Positions 22,048 through 33,836 of a stretch of DNA of 64,000 nt are shown here, in pieces. Source of the stretch: Pseudoneurospora amorphoporcata. Taxonomy: Eukaryota > Ascomycota > Sordariomycetes > Sordariales > Sordariaceae. The position numbers and the translations under genes were made by a program. The notes below the pieces were generated by a model. It was not told the origin of the DNA and made no database searches. It saw only the letters and a program-made list of their open reading frames with translations. Positions within the stretch are counted from its first letter, which is position 1; the number at the start of each line of letters is the position of its first letter. The stretch spans positions 63,994 to 127,993 of the forward strand of contig MU859121.1 of the NCBI GenBank assembly GCA_033297205.1, given 5' to 3'.

Positions 22048-25000
22048 GATGCCTGCGGTTTGAGTATTGTGTCTCTAGAATTTGCCAAGAAATCTGTCGT
22101 ATGATGACGTAACAGCGAGACTGGAGGTGAGGCGACGTAGATCAGAAAGTTTAATACTGGTTTGTTTGCTAGCTTGATAAGCCTGGGGAGTGTGGTGAGG
22201 TCGAGTTGATACAACAGGCGCGACGAGGGTCGTCGAACGCGGAGTGTGCGGGCCGACAAATGGAGTGTCAAGAAGATGAGGAAGGGAGGGGAAAAGTAGG
22301 AACGACGACGATGACAACGGGATCAAAGACCAGTGACAGTGGTAGTGGTAGTGGTGATGGTGGTGGTGGCGGAGACACCGAAGACTGATGATGAACAGAA
22401 GAAGAAGAGAAAGAGGAAGAAGAAGATGGCGGGGGAGGAGGAACATGAGGTGGTCTTTTAAGAACGCAACAAGGCGCGAAATCGATCTCGCGTCCGACCC
22501 GAGCAAACAATGTTCGACGCGATACTCGATCCGAACTGAGAAATCTGTCAGCTGGAGGCAACTGCAACTGGCTCGCTGGTTGCTTTGGGGAGTCACTTCG
22601 AGGGGAGGGCGTGGGCAATTGGGAAGGAGCCCAGTGACGACTGCCTACCCGAAGTGCGGACACAGGAAGATCTCAATGTGGGAACATGGGATGCTCTTAC
22701 CCTACAGGAGATTCACAACCGCATTGCTTGCCCCTGAGTTCTTGTCTGTCTAAAATTCAGTTTCCAGGCAGTGGTATTGCTGGTCGAATGCGCAAGGTCT
22801 AACAACCTGATGTCCTTGTCCGTAAATCGTGGTAGACATTTGTTCTTCCCCCGACGAGTCTCAAAGTGAGAGAAACTTGATAGCAAATTCTTGACTACTC
22901 CGACCGCAACTTGTCAGATCAGTTGTGAGATGATCACAGGGAGGAAAGAGCGAGACCAGATGCCAGGCAGGATAAGTATCAAGCCGCATCATTGTCCTTG
23001 GAAATGGAAAGGGCCACCAAACAAAGAAAGCAGTGACTTGCGTCACTTCTGTTGGGGTGGAGTCCCTGATGAGGAAAGGACAGTTTCTGCGTACCTTTAA
23101 GATCATTCAAAGTGGCAGGAACCATGAGGCGACGGTTGTGCGGTGAGTTCGTTCGCTCTCCTCCATGAAATCACGTACCGGTAGATGCAGGCACCTTTGC
23201 CGTGATGTGATCTATACCTATAGGTGGCGACTGCGGTGAATAAATTGGGAAGTACGACCCAGTCCTCTTCAAGAACCAGATGTGACAGGAGCATGAGAGT
23301 TGGGGCAACAAGTGGAAGCTTCGACTGGAACTGTTTTGAACTTGGGCATTGAGTTGCGCGCCTTGTAGTTAGAGTGTGAAGGAGCTATCCATTTATTAGA
23401 AAATGATTCATCCATGCTGACAAAGATCCACAACAGCCACTGCCAAGTTGAGACGGAACCTGGAAATGCTCGACCTTGAAGCAGAGGAGTATCCGCTTTT
23501 GTATCATGAGCGGAAGACACTGCAAAAACAAACAACTTGTACCTAAGCTGAGAAACAAGGGACCGGATGACATAAACTCATGAACTGTCATCTTGTCCTG
23601 AGAGCCTCCAGTAAGAGCCCAGTCTCATACTTCCGGTAGAGGTATTCCTTGCACTGTAGTCAGCAAGAACATTGGAAGACAGGAGCGGATTGTTGCTACG
23701 AATTTCTCTGCCGAATGAGATATCAAGAACGTTTTCAGGCCATTAATCTTGACCATCTGAACTAGAAGTTCGAGATACAGTATTCGAAAAACGCAGCTTG
23801 AGAATATGCTCGTATGTCTGGACTTGGACATGTAATATGATAGCTGTGTTTTCAAAAGCATTTGCCCAAGACTTCAGTCTCAAGCACGCAACGGTGCCAC
23901 AGACAAATAGTCCCTTTCGCAGATTTCGTCGCTTAACCACGTCCAAGGTTCCTTTCCAGATCTGCACATCATGATTTGATGCTTCGTGATAGCTCTCGAG
24001 GGATACTTCTTGGCAACTGTCTGTCTTTCTGGCACAACTCTCAGATACACCGTCGGGTATTTGATGTAATGCAGAAAAAAATCATTGCTAGGTCACACAG
24101 GACCCGGGCAAACCCTTCAAATTACCCTTTGATATCTGAGGAGCAAACAACATAAAAGTCGGATAAGGGGAATATCAGATGGATGGTAGGGGATAACCGA
24201 CAATTACAAGAATCGCTCAATCTTGATATAAGATAGAAGAATAGAACAATTGGAAAAGAGAGGAAAAGAGAGTTGAGAATTAGAGAGAACTATCTCCAAG
24301 GTCATGGAATGCGAAGACCAACCCCAATCATACTGGGATGGAATTGAGGTCTTTCAACGCTTCTCAACGGTTCAAGGTCTAGATCTCTCGCTCGCGTGGC
24401 CATCAGACGAAAAACGAAGAGATTCCTTGACCGAGGTCAAAGAGAGAAGAACAATCGGCGGTTGAGATGGAAACAGGCAGAAATCCAGAGCCACTTGGTG
24501 TTGTTGCCTTCAGACCGTATACGCATCAAACTTTCTCAAACTGCGCTGTAGCCGAAGTGTCTAGCTGTAATCGACACTACAGGTACTCTCCGTCCTGCCC
24601 TTGTGTCGTTCTCGTGATGTTGTTTGCATCTGATCCTTGGATTTGAAAGTCGGAACCGGGAAAGTGCCTGACGTAGAAGGTAGCCGTCACGGCACCCGTC
24701 GAAAATGATCAATGAGTAGTAGCGAAAATATGTGTATTATGAGGTGTGCGAGAAAGCCACAGGTGAATATGGATGGGTTGGCTTTTTTTGGGGTGAAGAC
24801 AAGACGTCGTCGTTGTTGACGGGAGAACCTGATCTGATAGGTAGCCCTAAAGGCAGCCGCTTTCAGGGGCTCGTTCTTGGCGCCGTCAACGGAACTGTGG
24901 GGGCCCAAGCGGAAGTTAGTGGATCCTGCAGCGATGTTAAGTGCATTGGACGCGCTAAAGCTTCCAAGACGCGTCTTTGCATGCCTGACATCTCTCATCT

Positions 25001-25147
25001 TGCCGTCAACTTTGCCCTCTATTCTCGAAAGAAAAAAAAAAACATCCAGTACCGGGGTCGCCAAGCTCATGAACTCGCTGCCCTGACCTCGAATCGACCA
25101 AACCGATATACACGTTCTACAGCTCACCTCTTCGACAGCTCGCCACT
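22048..25147. other. Long intergenic region before ORC1, no gene recognised
   Basis: About 3.1 kb. Frames on both strands are short and repeatedly broken, with no recognisable domain. The first 400 bases contain GTGGTA- and GAAGAA-type microsatellites. From about 22.8 to 24.3 kb the sequence appears richer in A+T than the flanking genes. The final 400 bases should hold the ORC1 promoter. A non-coding transcript or an eroded gene cannot be excluded. Confidence 0.45.
22331..22440. repeat. Purine-rich microsatellite tract (GTGGTA/GGTGGT, then GAAGAA)
   Basis: Imperfect GTGGTA and GGTGGT repeats run into an AGAAGA-rich tract upstream of the KH-like gene. It is low-complexity, probably variable, and without coding signal. 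Confidence 0.6.
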
Positions 25148-27522
25148 ATGCCTGCCACTCCCGGACGGCGTTCGTCCCGAGCGCAAGAGTTTCGTCTCCC
25201 GGGTGTAACCAGAGAAGATTCGGATGATGAGCTAGGGACGGATGATTTGCCGTGGGAGTGGATCTATGACCGAGAGGACGATGAAGGAGAAAACGAGGTT
25301 ATACCAGCAAGCGGACTTGGGTCGAGGAAACGAAAACGGACGATACTACCCGAACGCAAGATCATCGGCGCGCAAATGGGGGACTTCGACTGTTACGTGG
25401 GAGATACATTGCTTCTCAAGGCTGAAGGTTCTAATGAAGCCTGGGTTGGGATCGCGTCGGAGTTCTTGGAGGATGACGGCGAAAAGTCGGCGAAATTTAT
25501 GTGGTTCTCGTCGGAGAAGGAGATTCGTAATGGCCCGAAGAAGAGGACAGATTTTGTTGAGGTGTGCCCTGATACCCTTCATTCCAAGAGTCAATGAGTC
25601 ATATTGCTAACTCTGAAGTGCAGAACGAGCTTTATATAACACCGAGTTTCGACTTCAACGCCCTCACCACTATCAACGGCAAGGCCACAGTCCTGTCCCA
25701 AGAGGCATTTATGGAACAGTACCCAACCGGAAAAGTCCCACGAAAATCCAGGGAATTCGGCAAAGTCTTCATCTGCCGTCGAGGCTGCAACACGCGAACA
25801 TGTACCTACACCGACGAGTTCAAATGGGAAGATATCTACAAGGGCAAGGAAGACCTCGATTCTCTCCTCGACTTCGTCCAAAAACGCACCAAAGCCACCC
25901 GAAGGAAACGACAACCGAAAGCCGAATCCCCCGAACGAGAATACGCCTCCGACAACGATGAAGCCGACGCCGAACCCGCTGCCAAAGTCCCTCGCACGCC
26001 CCGAAAACTCAAAGTCCGCAGCAACGCGGCCACCCCAACCAGCCGACGCAAAGGCACCAAAGCCGCCCTCAGCGCCGCCGTAACGCCCACATCTCACCGC
26101 AAGATCATGATCAAGAAACACCTCGAATTCACGCCCTTGGCCACCCGCGTTCTCTCGCCCATGCACATCCAAAACTCGCCCTACCAACTCGCCCGTACGC
26201 AACTGCACGTCGCCTCGGTCCCGACCTCTCTCCCCTGCCGCGAAGCCGAGTTCAGTCTCGTGTACTCGCACCTCGAAGCGGCCATCACCGACGGCAGCGG
26301 CACCTGCATCTACATCTCCGGGACGCCGGGCACGGGCAAAACGGCAACAGTGCGGGAAGTCGTCTCGCACCTGGACGCGGCCGTGCGCGCCGACGAGCTG
26401 GATGACTTCATCTTTGTCGAAATCAACGGCATGAAGATAACGGATCCGCACCAATCGTACTCCCTTTTATGGGAAGCCCTCAAAGGCCAACGTGTCAGCC
26501 CCTCTCAGGCACTAGACCTCCTAGAGCGCGAATTCAGCCACCCGTCCCCGCGCCGCGTGCCGTGCGTGGTTCTGATGGACGAGCTGGACCAGCTGGTGAC
26601 GAAAAACCAAGGCGTCATGTACAACTTCTTCAACTGGCCTGGGCTGAGACATAGTCGGCTGATTGTGCTGGCCGTGGCCAACACGATGGACTTGCCTGAG
26701 CGCACGCTTTCCAATAAAATCAGCAGTCGGTTGGGCCTGACGAGGATCACGTTCCCCGGGTATAACCACGAGCAGCTGATGCGGATCGTGCAAAGCCGGT
26801 TGGAGGGCGTGCCGGGGGATATTGTCGATGCGGACGCGGTGCAGTTTGCGGCGCGCAAAGTGGCGGCCGTGAGCGGTGATGCGAGACGGGCGCTGGATAT
26901 TTGTCGACGGGCGGTGGAGTTGGCGGAGGCGAATGCAAAGGTTGTTGCTGAGGCTAATGCTGAGCCGCCAACGCCGAGTAAGAGGAAGGGCGCGGCGGAG
27001 GATAGCCCGAAGAAGAAGAAGGGGTCGTCTGCGGGGAGAGTCACGATTGAGACGGTGCGGAGGGCAATCAACGAGGCTACGAGTAATCCGCTGCAGCAGT
27101 ACCTGCGGGGCCTCCCCTTTGCGTCGAGATTGTTGCTTACGGCGCTGCTGCTGCGCACTCAGCGGACTGGGTTGGCGGAGAGCACGTTTGGTGATGTGTT
27201 GGAGGAAATGCAGCGGATGATCAAGCTAGCGACTGGAGGCGATAGTCGGCCGCTGAATGCTCTGATGGCAACGGCTGGAGCGAGCGCGGCAGATTATGGG
27301 GATGGAATCATGGGTGCGGCTAGATCCAAACCCGATTCCAGGCAGATGCGACCGAGTGGACTCTCCATTGCGGCGGTCGATCTGACGGGTGCGGGTGTCA
27401 TCAACTTGGAGGCTCATAAGGCCGAGCGGCCGAGCAAGATCCGGCTGGCGGTTGGGGATGAGGAGGTCAGGTTGGCTTTCCGTGATGATCCTGAGATCAA
27501 AGCGCTGGGTGTGCTTCTCTGA
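25148..27522 (+). CDS. ORC1, origin recognition complex subunit 1
   Basis: Exons 25148-25561 and 25624-27522 flank a 62-base intron (GTGTGC...GTGCAG), giving 770 residues. ORC1 is the AAA+ ATPase subunit of the complex that marks DNA replication origins and loads the MCM helicase. A BAH domain occupies roughly residues 70-215 (GDFDCYVGDTLLLKAEG onward). A basic, disordered linker follows (TPRKLKVRSN, TSRRKGTKAA), a usual site of cell-cycle phosphorylation. The AAA+ domain has Walker A GTPGTGKT at residues 371-378 and Walker B VVLMDE near 453-458. Sensor and winged-helix regions complete the C-terminus. The intron falls inside the BAH domain. It is convergent with PRP46, with 207 bases between stops. 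Confidence 0.97.
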
Positions 27523-27729
27523 ATGACGATAGTAATTGATACCCTAGTTTAGAATGTGCACATGGCAAGTTTGTTATTTCACTCTTCGTTGTAACGTTTA
27601 AATTCGGTTCGTTGTTTAACTCGTTATCCCAGGTTGGCGGTCTATCCATTTATACTCCTGTGGCCTGCCCAGCGAATGCTGCAATTTTACAACATAACGC
27701 AATCCGCTTTCCCCGCCGTTCACGGATGC

Positions 27730-29310
27730 TTAAAACTTCCGCTTTGCAAAACTCGGCTTCCACTCGAGGGGATGCGACTCTGGTGTCGCGCTAAGATCTT
27801 CGCCCCAGATTTTGACTAGACATTCAGTTAATAACGTCATCTTCAAAAGAAAAAGTGTGATGACGGGGTAAAACTCACTGGTCTTGTCCGCTTCACCGCA
27901 AATCAAGCGAGCTCCAGACTTATCAAAGGTCGAGCTCATGATACCAGACTCAGCATCAAGCGAACCGGGCTGAGCAGTCGTATCCAGAGCCTGGAAGCGA
28001 TGGCCAGATTTCCAATCCCAGAAGCTCATCGAACCGTTGTCACCACCAGAGAACATGACGTTCTGGTCGTTCACAGACAGCGTGTTGATGATGGCGTTGT
28101 GTCCCTCAAAGTTCTGCATAAAGGCACCCTCAGGGCACTTCCACTGCTTGATGCTGCCCGTGCTACCCGTCGCGAACGTGAACTCGGTTGGATGGGTCGT
28201 CAACGCTCGGACGCCCTTTTTGTGATGCGTCAAGACGCCCATCGTCTTGCCAGCCGCCAAATCCCACATGCGAACAGTCGAGTCCAAACTGGCTGTTATA
28301 ACCTGAGGATCGGCCTCTTGGCAGACAAGATCCGCTACTGTTCCCGTGTGTCCAGAGAGAACGTGGATGTTGCTTCTCGTCCGCATATCCCACACACGAG
28401 CCACACCGTCGCGACCACCTGTTACCAGAACATCGAGCGTAGGGTGTAGCGCAAGGGTATAGACACCGCTCAGATGGCCGTGATAATGTCGAATAACCTT
28501 GTTCGTTTCCAAATCCCAGCACTTGACCATCTTGTCCTCACCACACGAGAACAAATATGGGTGTCTCGGCGACACAGCCAGCCCGCGAACTGTCGAAATA
28601 TGTCCAGTGAGAGTCAGCTTCAAGGCGCCCGACGCCAAATCCCAGATCTTAATAGTGCGATCGCCCGCGCCCGAGGCAAACCACTTGTTGTCCGGTTCTA
28701 CTGCCAAGGCACGTACCCAACCCAAATGGCCCGAAAGCACCTTGAGGAGCTTCCAAGGCGGGTGCCAGTCTGGCCTGGGCTGTGCCAGCACGTCGGATCG
28801 CCGCGCCAGGCTGTTTCCTTGTGGCTCGTTTCGTTGCGCATTTGGTCTGGCTGACGACGTGCCAGCGCCGGGCTTGCTGCGCGAGAGGACCAGGGCATTC
28901 GAGTTGGCGCCGCCGGCGACGGACTTGCTCGGCGGGATACCCTCGATGAGTTTGCGGGCGTGTTCTTCGGATTTCGAGGGAGCCTCTTCGATGGCGAGCT
29001 TGGCCTTCGTTTTGCGTGGTTTGCCGGCCGGCAACTTGGAGGCAATGGCTTCGGGGAGGGTCTGGATGTCGCTGTACTCGGCGTGGAGACGGAGAGAGAG
29101 GCCGGTCTTGGTGATGTCGGGATCTTCTGACGCAAGCCCGGGGTCGAGTTTTAGGCGCTTTCTCCCAGAAATGCCAGAGGCGTCTGTGGTCGTGGTTGTG
29201 GCGGCATAGATGAGTTTCGTTTTCCTGGCGTTGTCGCGGATCATGATCTCGAGCGGGTTGGCGTCAGTGCCAGGACCATTGGCGGCGCTGTTGGCAACCT
29301 CGGCCGCCAT
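27730..29310 (-). CDS. PRP46, WD40 splicing factor of the NineTeen complex group (PLRG1/PRL1)
   Basis: Exons 29310-27879 and 27815-27730 are separated by a 63-base intron (GTGAGT...GTCTAG, branch TTAAC), giving 505 residues. After a disordered N-terminus, the signature PDWHPPWKLLKVLSGHLGWV opens a seven-bladed WD40 propeller of GH...WD repeats (for example IKIWDLASG, VKCWDLETN, ARVWDMRT, VRMWDLAAG, MSFWDWKSG). The C-terminus is a short basic tail (PSFAKRKF). PLRG1/Prp46 is a core component of the activated spliceosome, next to Prp19 and Cdc5. The ATG at 29310 is the first ATG of the frame. The intron is a multiple of three without stops, so retention would insert 21 residues without breaking the frame. 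Confidence 0.95.
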   Translation of the reverse strand: MAAEVANSAANGPGTDANPLEIMIRDNARKTKLIYAATTTTTDASGISGRKRLKLDPGLASEDPDITKTGLSLRLHAEYSDIQTLPEAIASKLPAGKPRKTKAKLAIEEAPSKSEEHARKLIEGIPPSKSVAGGANSNALVLSRSKPGAGTSSARPNAQRNEPQGNSLARRSDVLAQPRPDWHPPWKLLKVLSGHLGWVRALAVEPDNKWFASGAGDRTIKIWDLASGALKLTLTGHISTVRGLAVSPRHPYLFSCGEDKMVKCWDLETNKVIRHYHGHLSGVYTLALHPTLDVLVTGGRDGVARVWDMRTRSNIHVLSGHTGTVADLVCQEADPQVITASLDSTVRMWDLAAGKTMGVLTHHKKGVRALTTHPTEFTFATGSTGSIKQWKCPEGAFMQNFEGHNAIINTLSVNDQNVMFSGGDNGSMSFWDWKSGHRFQALDTTAQPGSLDAESGIMSSTFDKSGARLICGEADKTSEFYPVITLFLLKMTLLTECLVKIWGEDLSATPESHPLEWKPSFAKRKF

Positions 29311-29788
29311 GTTGAAGGATTTCAAGATGGATTGATTAGTCGTCTGGGTGTGGTGCGTTTATGCTGTGGCAAAATGGTCGGATGGGAGGCTGAGAATGTG
29401 TCGTTGGTCGTCTGATGAAATCCGAATTCGTGGTTGTTGACTTTGATGCCAAAGTTGAAGATGCAGTGATGAAAGTGATACAGTGCCATGAGTGCCACCG
29501 GCGCGGCCTGGACGCGGCTGGGAATTTTTGCTGACGTCTGGGCTTCAGGGAGCTTGGGCCACATTTTAGCGTATTTAGCGTCTTGGCAAGGACAATGAAG
29601 CTCACACGGTGTGCCTCTTTCGGCCACCCACCTCGTCGAAGCTCCCGGGGAAGGCACACATCACCTACATGACGTTCAACTCTTGCGACAACAACATCAC
29701 CATATCATACAAGTCCTAGAACTCGACTTAATCCACTTCTTGATCTCCTGTCGGCAGAAACTGAACCATTATCCACTACAGATTCAAA
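29311..29788. other. Divergent promoter region between PRP46 and NAS6
   Basis: A 478-base shared upstream region of two divergent housekeeping genes. No other feature recognised. Confidence 0.5.
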
Positions 29789-30669
29789 ATGGCAGAAGAC
29801 AAGTTTGCGATTCACGCTGCTGCCCGTGCGGGTAAAGGTGAGCATGGAAAGCTCCAGAACACCTCAAGCTGAGCACCTCAGTCGAGGACACTCATTGAGG
29901 TGGCCACGAACTCGGAGAATACTGACATTTCCACCACTGCAGTAACCGTCGTCGAATCTCTCCTCAACGCAAGTCAAATGTCATTCCAAAAATACCTATA
30001 ACCTCAACATAACTAACACACTCCACCTAGGCCAACCCCAAGCTCGCCCAACGCAAAGACGACGATGGCCGTCTCCCCATCCACTGGGCCTGCTCTTACA
30101 ACCGCAAAGAAGTGGTCGAGCTGCTAGTGAACCAAAAGGGTTTTGATCCCGATGTCGAAGACGACATGGGCTGGACCCCCTTCATGATCGCCGCCTCCGT
30201 CAAAGACAGCGACCCGATAATCGACCTCCTCCTCTCGCACGGCGCCGACATCAACCAGACCAACAATCAGAACCAAACAGCCCTGCACTTCGTAGCCTCC
30301 AAAAGCAACATCGATCTCGCGCGCAAGCTCCTCTCCCCCGAATGCAAACCCAAGCCTGCCTCCACCCGCGTCAAGGACAAACGGGGGCAGTATCCCTTGC
30401 ACCGTGCCGCGGCTATTGGGTCCGTGCCGATGATCAATCTCTTGCTGGAACACAAGCCGCCGATTAATGCGGCTGATAGCGCGGGATACACGCCACTGCA
30501 TCATGCGGTGGCGGAGGGTCATGGGGATGCGGCGGTTGCGTTGTTGAAGGCGGGCGCGGCGACGGATAGGAAGGATGTGGATGGGTGTTTGGCGTTGGAT
30601 TTGGCGCCGGATAAGGATGTGAGGAGATATATTGAGAGGGAGGCGGAGAGGGAGGGGATTGAGCTTTAG
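29789..30669 (+). CDS. NAS6, ankyrin-repeat 26S proteasome assembly chaperone (gankyrin/PSMD10)
   Basis: Exons 29789-29837, 29943-29968 and 30031-30669 give 237 residues. Ankyrin repeats fill the whole protein: FAIHAAARAGK, LPIHWACSYNRKEVVELL, TPFMIAASVKDSDPIIDLLL, TALHFVASKSNIDLARKLL, YPLHRAAAIGSVPMINLLL and TPLHHAVAEGHGDAAVALL. Length and repeat pattern match yeast Nas6, which binds the Rpt3 ATPase during assembly of the proteasome regulatory particle. The second exon is only 26 bases. The second intron must use a GC donor (AAC|GCAAGT...CACCTAG, branch ACTAAC), because the nearby GT donor puts the next exon out of frame. It converges on the TMF1-like gene. Confidence 0.9.
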
Positions 30670-31007
30670 TGTTTGGTTCGTGGGTGCAGGCGGGGAGGGG
30701 AGGGGGAGGTATGTATGGTGAAGATGATATGATGAGGAATATGAGCGTTGATTTTGACTTTGATTGCATCGAAGGAAGGAAGGAAATCTGAGGAAGGGGC
30801 AGGAAACAGATAAACAAAATACACTGGGCTAAATCAAGATATATTGACATTAGATTTCGTTGAACAGATTCCCAATCACCTCTCCATGAGCTCCTAATTC
30901 CCGGTCTTTCAACCACACTTCAGCTCATCTTTCATTACCAACGAGTTTAACTAGTCTACATCTACTATCTATGCAAGAATTACCACCTCGTCCTCTCCCT
31001 TCACTAC
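30670..31007. other. Convergent intergenic region between NAS6 and the TMF1-like gene
   Basis: 3' flanks of two convergent genes, with a short GAAGGAAGGAAGG tract near 30771. No gene recognised. Confidence 0.5.
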
Positions 31008-33836
31008 TTATCTCATAGTTCTCTCCACCAAATCCCTATACATATCCTTCAAATCCGCCACATCCGCCTTCAACTCATCCACCTCCTCGCTCTTCTCGCC
31101 CAACAACTCCAACGTCGTCTCATACCGTTCATTCACCTCCGCCACCTGCCTTTCCAGCTCGGCAACCCTCTCACCGGCCTTCTTCTGGTTCTCCACCTCG
31201 CCCATGAGCACCACAATCTCCGCCCGCGCCTCGTCCCGCTGCTTGGAGATGCGCGCCAGCTCCTCGCGCACCGTCACCTTCTCGCTCTCAAGCTGGCGGA
31301 TCTTGGCGCTCATGCGCTCGACTAGCTGCACCGAGGGGCCGGCGGCGATGGTCGACACGGAAACCATGTCTTGCATTACGTTGTGTGGAGAGGAGGAAGA
31401 GTCGATGCTGTCGAAGCCGGTGTCGGAGCGGTGGAGTTCACGGGGCGGGCGCTGGATTTCTGGGGCGGCACCGGCGTCTGATGGTGGGTGAATCGCGGAT
31501 AGGGGTGTGACTGGAGGCATGGACTCCGCGGTGAGACTGAAGAGGGAGTTGCTTCCTGGTTGGGTGCTGCCAGAGGCAACGGATGTGCGGATCAGGCCTG
31601 GCTGGCCGGAGGGACGGCGGCTAGCGATTGCTCCGGCAGCATCACCGTTGCTTGACGGGGCTGATGCCTTGCGGACCTTGTTCGAGAGGCCTTGAATGCC
31701 TAGGTAATCAGTGCTGTAGGTCCTTTGTGCTGTTGACAGTTGGGGTGACCCAGGCCCGCTGCCCTCGTTCTTCAGGAATGGACCGCCAGGAAGACCTTCT
31801 AACCAGGAGCGTGGGCGGTTTCCTTGTGCTTGGAGATCCCTTTCCCTTTCTTCTTTGATCACTTCCCTTTCAGCCTCCCATGCCTGCTTTTGTTTTTCGA
31901 AATCGGCACGGGCCTGTGCTAGGGCCGCTTCGGCTTCTTCTGCGCGCTTCTTGAGTGACTCGAGTTGTGAGCGACGGGAGTCAACGTCTTCCTGATTGGG
32001 AAGCTTGGTCTTGGCTTCTTCCAGCTCTTCCTCGTTGCGTCTGGCTCGAAGCGCCTACAAATCGTCAGTATCGTGATTGGCAAATCCACTTGGCGACGGA
32101 AAACTTACAGCTTCACGAGCCTTTCTGCGCATATCCGACTCCCGCTGCAGCGCTTCATCCCGCTCCTTCTCAAGATTTACAATTCTCGACCGAAGGGTGG
32201 TCTCGATCCCTTGCCAGTTCTCGCTCGCAATAGAGTATTGACTTTGCAGGGTTTCCACCTGTCTAAGCAACTTGGCTTGGGAGTCTCCCGTTACGCCCGA
32301 GGATGCCTCTTCAGCACGGGTCCGCATAGCTTCCAGCTTGCTCTCCATCACCTGGACTTCGGCCTTCAGCTCCAATTCGACAGCCTTTGCCTTCTCGCTG
32401 GCTCTTTCGGCTTCCTTTCGGAGCTCATCGGCTTGTGTCTTGGCACGATCGGCCACCAAGTTCTTCTCGATCTTGAGAGCTTCCACGAATTCCTCCAATT
32501 CTGCTATCCGCCGCTGATCCTGTTCCCTTGCCTTGTCGTTGACCTTGGCCGACATGGCGTCCGCCTGTTCAGTAGCCTTTTGGAGTTGCGATCGTAGTTC
32601 GGCAATGATAGCATCCTTGGACTTGACTTCCGGTCGCAGGTTGTTGAGCTCCCGTTGCGACTGATCCAACCGTCTCTGGAGCTCATTTTGGCTCTTTTCG
32701 AGTTCGTCTGAATGTCGAGCACGCTTGTGCAAGTTCTCTATTTCCCTGTCAGCCTTTTCCTTGGCTGTCTTAAGGTTTCCTATCTCCTTTTCGTCTTCGG
32801 CTTGTTTCTTCCGCAGGTTCTTCAGAATCGTCCGCAGTTTCTGTTCGTTGCTGGCCAGATTCTTTCCTTCCTCCATCAGCTGAGCTATTTGTTGATCTTT
32901 CTCCGCAAGCTTCTTTTCAGCACTGCTGGCGGGTGCAGACAACGCCTCCCTGCGCGCCGCTGCAGATGCCTCCCTTGCAAGGTACTGTAGCTTAGCCTCC
33001 AAAGCATCGATTCGCTCTATGTAGTCGTGGATCTCGTCTTGGTTTTGCGGTTGCGTACCGTCTGATTTTGTGTCCTGGCCATTTGGTTGTTCCTTCTCAG
33101 CGACCTCGACGCTCTTCTTGGGTTCGGTCTCGGCGACTATCTCGGCAGGCGCCTCCAACTTGGCTTCAGTTTTCGGGGTTTCAACCTCAGCGGTGTTTTC
33201 TGGACGTGGCTGATCCGTCGATACCCTGACACTTTCGGCTTTTTCAGAAACAGGCTGTGATTCCACCTCCTTGGTTCCGTCCACCGAGCTCCCCGATTCT
33301 ACTGGCGGCTCTTGTGTTGTATCTTGCGATTTCGTGGGCGTGTCTAAGGATGCGCGCGACGATGAGACGGCCTTTGGGCTGTCCTTGGCTGTGATATTCG
33401 GCCTATCCACGCTGTCGGTCGAGGCTCGACTTGGCGCATCCAAACTCTGGCGTGGGCTCGCTTGTGTAGAGGATGACGTTCGATCGATGTTCTTGCCGGC
33501 GGCCTTGGCGGCCATGGCTCTTGCCAACCGCTCTTGAAGGCGATCATTGGTACGTGTCGAGGCTGTCCTTGAAGGTGCTGTGGGTAGCAAAGAGTGTTAG
33601 CCATACGGTCTAGGTGGATGGACAAGTGTGAGTTGGAAACATCATATACTTGGGCTGGCCTTTGCCGGTGATGCTGCCGGCGGAGGAGTTGCTGCTGGTT
33701 TGGACTCCTTGCGCTGCTGGGCAGTATCATCATAGTCATCGGCGAGAATGGTGTCTAGTTTGGCCTCGACACCGGCGACAGCCTGGGATAGGAAGGAGCC
33801 CCATCTTGACGAGGCTTGTTGAGCGGGTGATGCCAT
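31008..33836 (-). CDS. TMF1-like golgin (TATA element modulatory factor homologue)
   Basis: Exons 33836-33650, 33577-32109 and 32054-31008 (introns GTATAT...CCACAG and GTAAGT...TTGTAG) give 900 residues. The N-terminus has the family signature RWGSFLSQAVAGVEAKLD. A Ser/Thr-rich, acidic linker follows. A very long coiled coil then runs from about residue 210 to 620 and resumes at the C-terminus. The last 110 residues (SAKIRQLESEKVTVREELAR to DMYRDLVERTM) match the conserved C-terminal TMF domain, which in golgins binds Rab6-type GTPases. The likely role is tethering of vesicles at the Golgi; yeast Sgm1 is the related protein. The intron junctions join the coiled-coil heptads without a break. 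Confidence 0.85.
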
